Shown in pieces: positions 25,752 through 34,923 of a stretch of DNA of 64,000 nucleotides. Origin of the DNA: Acetobacteraceae bacterium (GTDB lineage: Bacteria; Pseudomonadota; Alphaproteobacteria; Acetobacterales; Acetobacteraceae). Under the pieces are notes generated by a model. That model was not told the origin of the DNA and searched no databases. It saw only the letters and a program-made list of their open reading frames with translations. The translations under genes were made by a program, and so were the position numbers. The stretch lies in the NCBI GenBank assembly GCA_027482245.1, contig JAIXWG010000045.1:62001-126000 (forward strand). Reading direction: 5' to 3'. Numbering within the stretch: the stretch's first letter is position 1; each line of letters opens with the position of its first letter.

Positions 25752-26714
25752 ATGCCACGCCGCCTCCTCCCCCTGCTGGCCCTGCTGCTGCTGTTCCCCC
25801 TCGCCGCCCGGGCGCAATCCTGGCCGGAACGTCCCATCCGGCTGATCATCCCCTTCGGCGCCGGCGGCGTCAGCGACAGCGTCGGGCGGATCGGGGCGGA
25901 ATGGCTGTCGAAGCAGCTCGGCGTGCCGGTGGTGGCGGACAATCGCCCCGGCGGCAACGGCGCGATCGGGATGGAGGCGGTGCTGCGCAGCCCGGCCGAT
26001 GGCTACACGCTGCTCGGCGCCAGCGCGTCCCACCTGGTCGTGCTGCCGCTGATGCAGCGCCTGACCTTCGACCCGCAGCGCGACTTCACGCCCATCTCCA
26101 TGACCGCGGGCAACCCGCTGGTCCTGGCCGTCGCCTCCGGCATGGGCCCCGCGACGCTGCCCGCCTTCCGGGAGATGGTCGCGGCGCGGCCGGGCCAGCT
26201 GCAATACGCCTCCGGCGGCACCGGCGGCCTCAGCCATCTGGGGATGGAGGTGCTGCTGCAGCGCCTCGGCCTGCAGATGGAACATGTGCCCTACCGCAGC
26301 GGGCCGCTCGCCATGCAGGACATGATGGGCGGGCGCATCCAGGTGCATCTGGGCAATGCGCTCGACATGACCGCGGCGCGGGATGCGGGGATGATCCGCC
26401 TCATCGCCGTCACCGGCGCCACGCGCAGCGCCATCCTGCCGGATGTGCCGACCGTCGCCGAACAGGGCTGGCCGGGCTTCGAGGTCTCGACCTGGAACGG
26501 CCTGGCCGGCCCCGCCAATTTGCCCGTCGCGATCCGCGACCGCATCGCCGCCGCCATGCGCCGCGCCTGCGCGGATGACGGCGTGCAGCGGTCCCTGCTG
26601 CGCATCGGCGCCGACCCGCTGTGCAGCACGCCGGAGGAGATGGCCGCCTCCATGCAGCGCCTGACCCCCATCATGCGGGACGCCGTCGCCCTCTCCGGCG
26701 CCACCGTGAACTGA
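25752..26714 (+). CDS. Tripartite tricarboxylate-type (TctC/Bug) receptor
   Basis: A 320-residue periplasmic binding protein. It has a signal peptide (MPRRLLPLLALLLLFPLAARA) followed by the family's opening WPERPIRLIIPFGAGGVSD, then VPVVADNRPGGNGAIGMEAV and PADGYTLLGAS. Members bind carboxylates or other small organic acids and usually work with TctAB membrane proteins, none of which are here. Many alphaproteobacteria and betaproteobacteria carry dozens of such orphan receptors. It sits between the LLM oxygenase and the ThDP enzyme, 17 bp before the latter, and may deliver or sense the operon's substrate. Confidence 0.9.
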   Translation: MPRRLLPLLALLLLFPLAARAQSWPERPIRLIIPFGAGGVSDSVGRIGAEWLSKQLGVPVVADNRPGGNGAIGMEAVLRSPADGYTLLGASASHLVVLPLMQRLTFDPQRDFTPISMTAGNPLVLAVASGMGPATLPAFREMVAARPGQLQYASGGTGGLSHLGMEVLLQRLGLQMEHVPYRSGPLAMQDMMGGRIQVHLGNALDMTAARDAGMIRLIAVTGATRSAILPDVPTVAEQGWPGFEVSTWNGLAGPANLPVAIRDRIAAAMRRACADDGVQRSLLRIGADPLCSTPEEMAASMQRLTPIMRDAVALSGATVN

Positions 26715-26731
26715 AGCAAGGCAGTACCACC

Positions 26732-28411
26732 ATGGAAAGCGCGGCCGAGATCTTCCTGCGCCAGCTTGGCGCTTCCGGCGTCGACTACCTCTTCGCCAAT
26801 GGCGGCACGGACTTCCCGCCGATCGTGGAGGCCTATGCCAGGCACGACGGCACCAACCACCGCCTGCCACGGCCGATGACGGTGCCGCATGAGAATGCGG
26901 CCGTCGCCATGGCGCATGGCGCCTACATGATGACGGGCCGGCCCCAGGCGGTGATGGTGCATGTGAATGTCGGCACGGCGAACACCGTGAACGGCATCCT
27001 CAACGCCAATCGCGACCACACGCCCGTCTTCGTGCTGGCCGGCCGCACGCCCTATTCGGAACACGGCCGCCACGGCGCCCGCACCCGCAACATCCATTGG
27101 GCGCAGGAGATGTTCGACCAGGCCGGCATGGTGCGGGAGGCCGTGAAATGGGATGGCGAGCTGCGCCAGCCCGACCAGGCGGCGGACCTCGTGCGCCGCG
27201 CCCTCGGCATCGCCATGGCCTCCCCCCGCGGCCCCGTCTACGCGACCCTGCCGCGGGACACGCTGGCGGCGCCCGCCGGCAAGGCGCGCGTGGCGGAACC
27301 GCCGCCGCCGGCCGTGCCGCCCCTCCCCGACCCCGCCGCGCTGGCGGAGGCCGCGCGGATGCTGGCGGCGGCGCAGCGCCCCCTCGTCATCACCTCCTCT
27401 GCCGGCCGCACCCGTGCGGGCTTCGACGCGCTGGTCGCCTTCGCCACGCGCTTCGCCGTGCCCGTCATCAGCTTCACGCCCCGCTTCGTGAACTTCCCCG
27501 CCGACCACCCGCTGCACCTGGGCTACGAACCCAGCCCGCTGCTGGAGGAATCCGACTGCGTGCTTGTGATCGACACCGACGTGCCCTGGATCCCGCACCT
27601 CCAGGGCCCGCCGGAGGGCAGCCGCGTGATCCATCTCGGCGAGGACCCGCTTTTCGCCCGCTACCCCATGCGGAGCTTCCCGACGGACCTCGCCATCACC
27701 GGCGACATCGCGGCGGCGCTGGACGGCCTGTCCGCCGCGCTCGATCCTCTGCTGTCGGCCGAGGCCGTGGCGCCGCGCGCCGCCGCCCTGGCCGAGCGCT
27801 CCGCCCGCCAGCGCGCGGCCTGGGCGCAGGCCGTGGCGACGCCGCCCGATGGCCCCATCACGCCGGAATGGATCAGCCACTGCCTGGCCGAAGCCCTGCC
27901 GGCGGAGGCGGTGGTGGTGAACGAATACCCGCTGCGCCAGACCCATTGCCCGCGCACCCGCCACGGTACCTTCTATGGCCAGAGCACGGCCGGCGGCCTC
28001 GGCTGGGGCTTCGGCGCGGCACTCGGCGCCAAGCTGGCCGCGCCGGAGAGACTGGTGGTCGCGACGCTCGGCGACGGCGCCTATGTCTTCAACAACCCGA
28101 CCGCCTGCCACTGGGTGGCGGAGGCGCACCAGCTGCCGGTGCTGGTCGTCGTCTTCAACAACGCGATGTATGGCGCGGTCCGCAACTCGACGCTCGCCAT
28201 GTATCGCGACGGCGCCGCGGCGAAGACGGGTGGGGAGCTGCTGGCCGACCTCTCCCCCTCCCCCGCCTTCGAGAAGCTGGCCGAGGCCAGCGGCGGGCAT
28301 GGGGAGCGGGTGACGGACCCGGCCGAGCTGCCCGCGGCGCTGCGGCGCGCCATCGCGGTGGTGACGCAGGAGAAGCGCCAGGCGCTGGTCAACGTGGTCT
28401 GCCGCTACTGA
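26732..28411 (+). CDS. Thiamine-diphosphate-dependent enzyme (acetolactate synthase/decarboxylase-like)
   Basis: A 559-residue ThDP enzyme. The catalytic Glu is Glu54 (VPHENAAVAMAHG). The central FAD/regulatory-like domain lies at about 190-340. The ThDP/Mg motif begins GDGAYVFNNP and ends VVFNN, about 28 residues apart, in the C-terminal domain. The overall form is like acetolactate synthase large subunits and benzoylformate decarboxylases, but I see nothing that fixes the reaction. The frame is open upstream into the TctC gene; ATG 26732 gives a natural N-terminus. An intrinsic terminator follows at 28428. Confidence 0.85.
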   Translation: MESAAEIFLRQLGASGVDYLFANGGTDFPPIVEAYARHDGTNHRLPRPMTVPHENAAVAMAHGAYMMTGRPQAVMVHVNVGTANTVNGILNANRDHTPVFVLAGRTPYSEHGRHGARTRNIHWAQEMFDQAGMVREAVKWDGELRQPDQAADLVRRALGIAMASPRGPVYATLPRDTLAAPAGKARVAEPPPPAVPPLPDPAALAEAARMLAAAQRPLVITSSAGRTRAGFDALVAFATRFAVPVISFTPRFVNFPADHPLHLGYEPSPLLEESDCVLVIDTDVPWIPHLQGPPEGSRVIHLGEDPLFARYPMRSFPTDLAITGDIAAALDGLSAALDPLLSAEAVAPRAAALAERSARQRAAWAQAVATPPDGPITPEWISHCLAEALPAEAVVVNEYPLRQTHCPRTRHGTFYGQSTAGGLGWGFGAALGAKLAAPERLVVATLGDGAYVFNNPTACHWVAEAHQLPVLVVVFNNAMYGAVRNSTLAMYRDGAAAKTGGELLADLSPSPAFEKLAEASGGHGERVTDPAELPAALRRAIAVVTQEKRQALVNVVCRY

Positions 28412-28427
28412 GCGGCAGGCCGGAAAG

Positions 28428-28451
28428 CGCTGGCAAACCGCCGGCGTTTTT
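28428..28451 (+). terminator. Intrinsic terminator after the ThDP-enzyme gene
   Basis: A 7-bp stem (CGCTGGC against GCCGGCG, one G-U pair) with a 5-nt loop AAACC is followed immediately by TTTTT (28447-28451). It lies 17 bp after the ThDP-enzyme stop codon. It is one of few U-tailed hairpins visible in this GC-rich window. Confidence 0.75.
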
Positions 28452-28527
28452 GTTATGTTCCGGCCATCAAGCACCCTTCCTGCGCCCTGGTGCCCGCCGT
28501 CGCGGAACGGCAGGCACGCTGGAATCG

Positions 28528-28545
28528 GTGCTAAAAGTGCTAAAG
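28528..28545. repeat. Tandem 9-bp repeat in an AT-richer patch
   Basis: GTGCTAAAA is followed directly by GTGCTAAAG in the 165-bp gap between the ThDP-enzyme gene and the convergent VOC gene. No gene or known binding site explains it. Confidence 0.5.
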
Positions 28546-28576
28546 AGGGTTAGTCCGCAGTATTCCCGAGGGGTCC

Positions 28577-28996
28577 TCAGCGCATCCCGAGCGATTGCTG
28601 GAAGCGCAGCAGGTACCCATCGGGATCCTGAACCAGGAACTGCCGCGCGCCTGACTGGCGGTCGCCGGCCCGGTACCATTTCTCCTCCGGCGCCAAATAG
28701 AGCGGCCAGGCAGCGCCTTCGAGCGCTGCCAGCACGGGCGCGATGGCGGGCAGTTCGATCTGCAGGTTGATGCCCCGGCCGAAGGGGCGTTCCAGCTTGC
28801 CCGTGATCCAGCGCCGGCCGGGGCGGAAAGCTTCCTCCAGCATCACCTGCACGCCGTCGCGGTGCAGGTAGGCGAAGCCATCCTCCGGCCGGTCATAGGC
28901 CACCGCGAAGCCGCAAAGCCCGCCCCAGAAGCGGAGGCTGGCCGGGAGGTCCGAGACCAGCAGTTCCGGGACGAGCTTCGCGTAGTCGAAGGTCAA
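28577..28996 (-). CDS. VOC-family protein (bleomycin-resistance/glyoxalase-like), coupled to the urease operon
   Basis: A 139-residue single-domain VOC protein: LVPELLVSDLPASLRFWGG at the start, GFAYLHRDGVQVMLEEA in the middle and FLVQDPDGYLLRFQ at the end, as in bleomycin-binding and glyoxalase-like members. The start codon is TTG at 28996, and its TTGA overlaps the TGA of the hupE/ureJ gene upstream, so it is translated as the last gene of the urease operon. Nothing in the sequence ties it to urea; it may be a hitch-hiker or a metabolite-binding protein. Confidence 0.75.
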   Translation of the reverse strand: MTFDYAKLVPELLVSDLPASLRFWGGLCGFAVAYDRPEDGFAYLHRDGVQVMLEEAFRPGRRWITGKLERPFGRGINLQIELPAIAPVLAALEGAAWPLYLAPEEKWYRAGDRQSGARQFLVQDPDGYLLRFQQSLGMR

Positions 28997-29550
28997 ACCA
29001 GGATGGCCAGCACCATCGCCGCCGCCATGGCGCCGCCCGCGATGCGCACCGGCGTCGCGGCAAGACGCAGCGCGCCCAGCACGCCCGCGCCATGCAGCGC
29101 GGCCGTCGCGACCAGGAAGCCCGCCGCATAACCCAGCGCGCCGTTGCCCTCGGCCAACTCAAGGCCATGGGAATTGCCATGCAGCGCGCCGAAGGCCGCG
29201 ACGACGGGCAGCGCGAGGCCGAGCGACAGCCGAGCGGAGGACGCGACCAGCGCGCCCAGGATGATGACGGAAGCCAGGATGCCGCCCTCCACCAGCGGCA
29301 GCCCGATGCCTTCCATGCCAAGCACGCCGCCGACGGCCATGCCACCGAGGAACAGAGCCGGCAGCGCCAGCAGGGCGCGGCCACCCATCAACCCGGCCCA
29401 GAGCCCCACGGCCACCATCGCGAGGACGTGGTCCATGCCACCGACGGGATGCATCAGCCCCGCGACGACGCCATGCACATGGTCGCCCGCGCCATGCGCG
29501 AAGGCGGGCAGCGGCGCCAGCAGCGCTGCGAGCGTCAGGAAACGGCGCAT
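28993..29550 (-). CDS. ureJ: HupE/UreJ-family nickel permease
   Basis: A 185-residue membrane protein with a cleavable N-terminus ([18 protein letters not shown]) followed by HGAGDHVHGVVAGLMHPVGGMDH, containing the HPxxGxDH metal motif of HupE/UreJ nickel (or cobalt) permeases. About six hydrophobic segments follow, including FGALHGNSHGLEL. It supplies nickel for urease maturation. Its ATG shares a base with the ureG stop (TGATG), and a VOC gene overlaps its own stop. Confidence 0.88.
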   Translation of the reverse strand: MRRFLTLAALLAPLPAFAHGAGDHVHGVVAGLMHPVGGMDHVLAMVAVGLWAGLMGGRALLALPALFLGGMAVGGVLGMEGIGLPLVEGGILASVIILGALVASSARLSLGLALPVVAAFGALHGNSHGLELAEGNGALGYAAGFLVATAALHGAGVLGALRLAATPVRIAGGAMAAAMVLAILV

Positions 29551-30176
29551 CACGCGGCCTCCCCGCGCCGCGTGATGCCGCCGGCCGCCAGCACGAAGGC
29601 TGCGATTTCTGCCACGCCCTTGTTCTCCTTGAGGTTGGTGAACATGAAAGGCCGCGCGCCGCGCATCTTCTTCGCGTCGCGGTCCATCACGCCGAGGTCG
29701 GCACCGACCAGCGGCGCCAGGTCGATCTTGTTGATCACCAGCAGGTCGCTGCGGGTGATGCCGGGCCCGCCCTTGCGAGGGATCTTGTCGCCGGCGGAGA
29801 CGTCGATGACGTAGATCGTGAGGTCCGCGAGTTCCGGGCTGAAGGTGGCGGCGAGGTTGTCGCCGCCGCTTTCGATGAACAGCACCTCGAGCGTCGGATG
29901 CCGCGCCGACATCTCCGCCACTGCGGCCAGGTTGATGGAGGCGTCCTCCCGGATCGCGGTATGCGGGCAGCCGCCGGTCTCGACGCCCATGATGCGGTCG
30001 GGCGACAACGCGCCGCTGCGCGTCAGGAATTCGCTGTCCTCCTTGGTGTAGATGTCGTTGGTGATGGCGGCGATGTCGTTGTGGTCGCGCATGTACTTGC
30101 ACAGGCGATCGACCAACGCCGTCTTGCCGGAACCGACGGGGCCGCCGATGCCGACGCGGAAGGGGCCATTACTCAT
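29550..30176 (-). CDS. ureG: Urease accessory GTPase UreG
   Basis: A 208-residue SIMIBI-class GTPase that hydrolyses GTP while handing nickel to the urease active site. The P-loop is [14 protein letters not shown] (about residues 11-24). The metal motif is the CPH of [11 protein letters not shown] (about 65-75), and the IESGGDNL segment and NKxD-type [14 protein letters not shown] follow. Length is standard. It starts at ATG 30176, overlapping the ureF stop by ATGA. Confidence 0.96.
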   Translation of the reverse strand: MSNGPFRVGIGGPVGSGKTALVDRLCKYMRDHNDIAAITNDIYTKEDSEFLTRSGALSPDRIMGVETGGCPHTAIREDASINLAAVAEMSARHPTLEVLFIESGGDNLAATFSPELADLTIYVIDVSAGDKIPRKGGPGITRSDLLVINKIDLAPLVGADLGVMDRDAKKMRGARPFMFTNLKENKGVAEIAAFVLAAGGITRRGEAA

Positions 30177-30883
30177 GATCTGAACAGCCTCGTGTATTGC
30201 GTCTCGTGACGCAGGGAGAAGAGGTCGATGGCGATGGCCGCGGCGCCGAGGTCATCGGGATCGGTGACCGCCAGCGCGGCCTCCGTCGCGCGCAGCACGA
30301 TCGGCAGCAGCGCCGCCGTCGCCACCTGCCCATCCGTCTGGCCGAGCGGCACGACGCGGACGCCGGCGGAGACGATGTTGGTGGCGAAGCCTGTGAGCCA
30401 GCCGAAGGCGGCATCGCGTAGGGTAATGCCATGGAAGGCAGCCGCCGCGCCGAAGGCGACCGCATGGGTCAGCCGCCCGGGGTTGCGCGCGGCATAGGCG
30501 GCGAAGTGCGGCTCCGGCCAGGCGGCGTTGGTGGCCAGCGCGAAGGCCTGGCCGGGCTGCGTCGCTTCCAGCGCCAGCTCCGCCGTGCCGCGCCAGCAGG
30601 CGGCGAGCTCGGTCAGCTCGTCCAGTACCGCGTCGTGACCCGCCTTCGCCGCGCGCCAGGCCAGCGCCAGCAGCCCGCCATCGACGGCGCCCGCGCCGTG
30701 CAGCAGCGCGGCTTCGACATAGGCGACGAGGTCAACGCGCTTCGTCACCGCGCCATCCTCCACCGCCATCTCCAGCCCATGGCTGTAGGAGAAGGCGCCG
30801 ATCGGATAGGCCGGCGACAGCCAGGCGAGCAGCCGCGCGAGGGCGGCGGGATCAGTGCCCGTGGTGATGGCAGTCGGGCCCAT
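30173..30883 (-). CDS. ureF: Urease accessory protein UreF
   Basis: A 236-residue UreF, the GTPase-regulating partner of UreG. The hallmark [21 protein letters not shown] is near residues 17-37, and the C-terminal [12 protein letters not shown] matches the family's SMRHETQYSRLFRS ending. The frame is open further upstream through the His-tail of ureE, but ATG 30883 gives the usual N-terminal length and a 32-bp overlap with ureE. A start further upstream would add Met/Thr-rich nonsense. Confidence 0.92.
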   Translation of the reverse strand: MGPTAITTGTDPAALARLLAWLSPAYPIGAFSYSHGLEMAVEDGAVTKRVDLVAYVEAALLHGAGAVDGGLLALAWRAAKAGHDAVLDELTELAACWRGTAELALEATQPGQAFALATNAAWPEPHFAAYAARNPGRLTHAVAFGAAAAFHGITLRDAAFGWLTGFATNIVSAGVRVVPLGQTDGQVATAALLPIVLRATEAALAVTDPDDLGAAAIAIDLFSLRHETQYTRLFRS

Positions 30884-31421
30884 GGACGTGATCATGTTCG
30901 TGGTCATGCCCATGGGCATGGTCATGGTCGTGCTCATGCCCATGCCCGTGCGGGTGTGCCGGCAGGCGGTTGTGCTCGCCATAGGCGCCGCCTTCAGGAT
31001 TGAACGGCGCCCGCACCTTACGCAGCGTGGCGCCGAGACCTTCCAGCATGCGGATGATGACGTGGTCATGCCGGATCAGGATGGTGTCGCCGGCCAGCTG
31101 CGTCGGCAGGTGCCGGTTGCCGAGATGCCAGGCGAGGCGCAGCAGCAGCGCCGGCGTCGGCGCCGTGACCTCGACCAGGTCCTCCGCCGCCGCCTTCACG
31201 CGGATGAAGCCGCCATGCTCCAGTTCAAGCCCATCACCGTCGCGCATGACGGTGGCCTCGGCGAGGTCGAGCAGGAAGGACCCGCCGCCCTCCGTCAGGT
31301 ACATCTTGCGGCGGCGGTACCGGTCGTCGAAGTCCACATGGACGGCGTCGCGCTGCTCGGCTTCCGGCCAGGTGCCGGCGGCATGGACGGCAAGCGCGCG
31401 GGGCGGCGTGGTGTTGGGCAT
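30852..31421 (-). CDS. ureE: Urease nickel metallochaperone UreE with a His-rich tail
   Basis: A 189-residue UreE. The N-terminal peptide-binding domain contains FDDRYRRRKMYLTEGGGSF (about residues 31-50), and the ferredoxin-like metal domain contains LAWHLGNRHLPTQL and HVIIRMLEGLGA. The last 34 residues include 17 histidines interspersed with Gly, Asp and Glu, a nickel-storage tail as in Klebsiella-type UreE but longer than many. I start at ATG 31421 with GAGAG upstream, rather than the TTG one codon earlier. The tail overlaps the ureF start. Confidence 0.94.
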   Translation of the reverse strand: MPNTTPPRALAVHAAGTWPEAEQRDAVHVDFDDRYRRRKMYLTEGGGSFLLDLAEATVMRDGDGLELEHGGFIRVKAAAEDLVEVTAPTPALLLRLAWHLGNRHLPTQLAGDTILIRHDHVIIRMLEGLGATLRKVRAPFNPEGGAYGEHNRLPAHPHGHGHEHDHDHAHGHDHEHDHVHGPDCHHHGH

Positions 31422-31430
31422 CAAGCTCTC

Positions 31431-33142
<1,712 letters not shown>

Positions 33143-33143
<1 letters not shown>

Positions 33144-33448
33144 CAGAGCTTCCCCTCCGTCTCACCGCGGAAGCCGTGCACGATGCGGGCGCCGTCATAA
33201 GGCACCAGCCGCACGCTGCGCGCCTGCCCCGGTTCGAACCGCACCGCCGTGCCGGCGGGGATGTCGAGCCGCTGGCCGCGCGCGGCCGCACGATCGAAGC
33301 GCAGCGCGGGATTGGTTTCCGCGAAATGGTAGTGGCTGCCGACCTGGATCGGCCGGTCGCCGGTATTGGCGACCTCGATCTCCGTGACGGGGCGGCCGAC
33401 GTTCAGCTCGATCTCGCCCTCGGCGGGGAACAGCTCGCCCGGGATCAT
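33143..33448 (-). CDS. ureB: Urease subunit beta
   Basis: A 101-residue small subunit. It begins [20 protein letters not shown] and carries [19 protein letters not shown] and [17 protein letters not shown], all standard for UreB. It overlaps ureA by ATGA and ureC by one base, keeping the three structural subunits strictly coupled. Confidence 0.96.
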
Positions 33449-33747
33449 CGGATGGGCTCGTGGACAGTCACCAGCTTGGTGCCGTCCGGGAAGGTCGCTT
33501 CCACCTGGATCTCGTGGATCATCTCGGCAATGCCCTCCATCACCTGGTCGCGCGTGATCACCGTGGCGCCGTCGCGCATAAGGTCCGCCACGCTGCGCCC
33601 ATCCCGCGCGCCTTCGACGACGTAGTCGGTGATCAGCGCCACCGCCTCCGGGTGGTTGAGCTTGACGCCGCGCTCCAAGCGCCGTCGCGCCACCATGGCC
33701 GCCATGGCCACCAGCAGCTTGTCCTTCTCACGCGGCGTCAGGTTCAT
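33445..33747 (-). CDS. ureA: Urease subunit gamma
   Basis: A 100-residue UreA, full length: [20 protein letters not shown], then [21 protein letters not shown] and [20 protein letters not shown]. It follows ureD by 40 bp and precedes ureB with a 4-bp overlap. It is a structural part of the urease trimer. Confidence 0.97.
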   Translation of the reverse strand: MNLTPREKDKLLVAMAAMVARRRLERGVKLNHPEAVALITDYVVEGARDGRSVADLMRDGATVITRDQVMEGIAEMIHEIQVEATFPDGTKLVTVHEPIR

Positions 33748-33787
33748 GCGTCACCTCTCATCAGCGCCAAGCATGGCGCATGCCGGT

Positions 33788-34615
33788 TCATGTGCGCCAG
33801 AGTCTTGGAAGGCGGGGCGGCAGCCCCAGCGCGGACTCCCGCAGCGCGACGAGCGCGCTCGCGACGCCGGCGCGGACCGCGCCGGCCTCCCCCATCCAGC
33901 GGGCCAGCAGCAGGCCCGGGGCGACCACGCCGGCACGGCCCTCCGTCAGGTCTCGCAGCAGTTCCCGATGCGTCGCGGCCTCCGGCGAGGCCAGCAGCAG
34001 CGTCGCGACGGCACCCGCGCCATCCAGCACGAAGCGCGACGCCGCGGCGCCGGGATCGGCGAGCCGCAAGCCATCGGCCCAGAGCAGCCGCCCGTCCCGC
34101 CGGATGCGCCAGCGATCCTGCAGCGCGCCCTGCGTGAACCGTTCGCCCCGCGCGGCGCGGCCCAGCACCAGCATCTCCGCCGCCAGCAGCGTGGCGTCAG
34201 GCGCCAGGTCCACCGCCATGCGGCGGGACAGCCGCGCGCCGTCGAACAGGATCGTCTCCTGCGGCAGCCATTCGCAGACGCTGCGCGGGCCGAGCGTGAG
34301 GGTCGAGGCGATTGCCGTCTCCGGCCCCAGCGTGCGGTAGATCTTCTCGGCTGCCGGCGTCGTCGCCGTGAAGCGCGCCCCCGCGGCGAGGTCGATCGCG
34401 ACCTCCAGCGAATCGCCGCCGGCCAGGCCGCCCGCGACATTCACCAGCGCCGCCTGCTTCGGCTCCGCCGGGTCGCTGTCCGGGAACAGGATGCGCAGCG
34501 GGGAGGACTGGAAGAGATGCGCGATGCGCGCCCCGCCCGGCGCCGCGACCAGGCCGAGTTCGGCGCGCCCGCGGGAGCGCTGGTGGGAAGGCGCCGGCGG
34601 CGCGTCGGTCTGCAT
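33788..34615 (-). CDS. ureD: Urease accessory protein UreD (UreH)
   Basis: A 275-residue UreD, the scaffold that binds apo-urease and recruits UreF/UreG. Family segments are RGRAELGLVAAPGGARIAHLFQ near the start, VNVAGGLAGGDSLEVAIDLAAGA (split about residues 52-74), TTPAAEKIYRT, and RMAVDLAPDATLLAAEML. I take ATG 34615; the frame stays open upstream and an ATG at 34669 is possible, but the conserved part begins soon after 34615. It is the first gene of the operon. Confidence 0.88.
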   Translation of the reverse strand: MQTDAPPAPSHQRSRGRAELGLVAAPGGARIAHLFQSSPLRILFPDSDPAEPKQAALVNVAGGLAGGDSLEVAIDLAAGARFTATTPAAEKIYRTLGPETAIASTLTLGPRSVCEWLPQETILFDGARLSRRMAVDLAPDATLLAAEMLVLGRAARGERFTQGALQDRWRIRRDGRLLWADGLRLADPGAAASRFVLDGAGAVATLLLASPEAATHRELLRDLTEGRAGVVAPGLLLARWMGEAGAVRAGVASALVALRESALGLPPRLPRLWRT

Positions 34616-34923
34616 CGCGCGCAGCGTGGCACGCGGCGGCGACGCTGAAAACCACGCCGTAGCCGCCATGCAGTCGGAACGTGACCGAACCGACAGCTTG
34701 CCCAGATCGGCAGCGCCGAACACGGCCTCCGGGCAATGATCGCCTGATTCTTGGGCGGCGGCCGAGGCTGCGAAAGCGGGAAAGCCAGGATTGCCGCCAC
34801 CCGATCGTATGCAGGCCGCGTGGCACGCATCTCGCAACTGCGTGGCCCGGGCGGAAGCGGGTGGCCATGGGACGGTCACCAGGGTCCGCCGCGACCCAAA
34901 AAAGCCCAGGAGGCTCCACCACC
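34616..34923. other. Divergent control region between ureD and urtA
   Basis: About 308 bp separate the urease and urea-transport operons. On the plus strand it holds a near-perfect sigma-54 promoter (34821-34836) and an AGGAGG ribosome-binding site (34908-34913). I could not find an equally good promoter towards ureD or a clear NtrC palindrome, though NtrC sites are degenerate. Open frames here are extensions of the flanking genes and not separate genes. Confidence 0.6.
34821..34836 (+). promoter_or_regulatory. Sigma-54 (RpoN) promoter of the urt operon
   Basis: TGGCACG, four bases, then TCGCA matches the sigma-54 consensus TGGCACG-N4-TTGCA at all but one position, with the invariant GG and GC at the correct spacing. 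Transcription would start near 34847, about 77 bases before the urtA ATG. Sigma-54/NtrC control of urea uptake under nitrogen limitation is the known pattern. Confidence 0.8.

Noticed and set aside
30880-30970. Short spaced repeats that look CRISPR-like
   Set aside because: They are the His codons of the UreE tail; no constant repeat length, no spacers, no cas genes.
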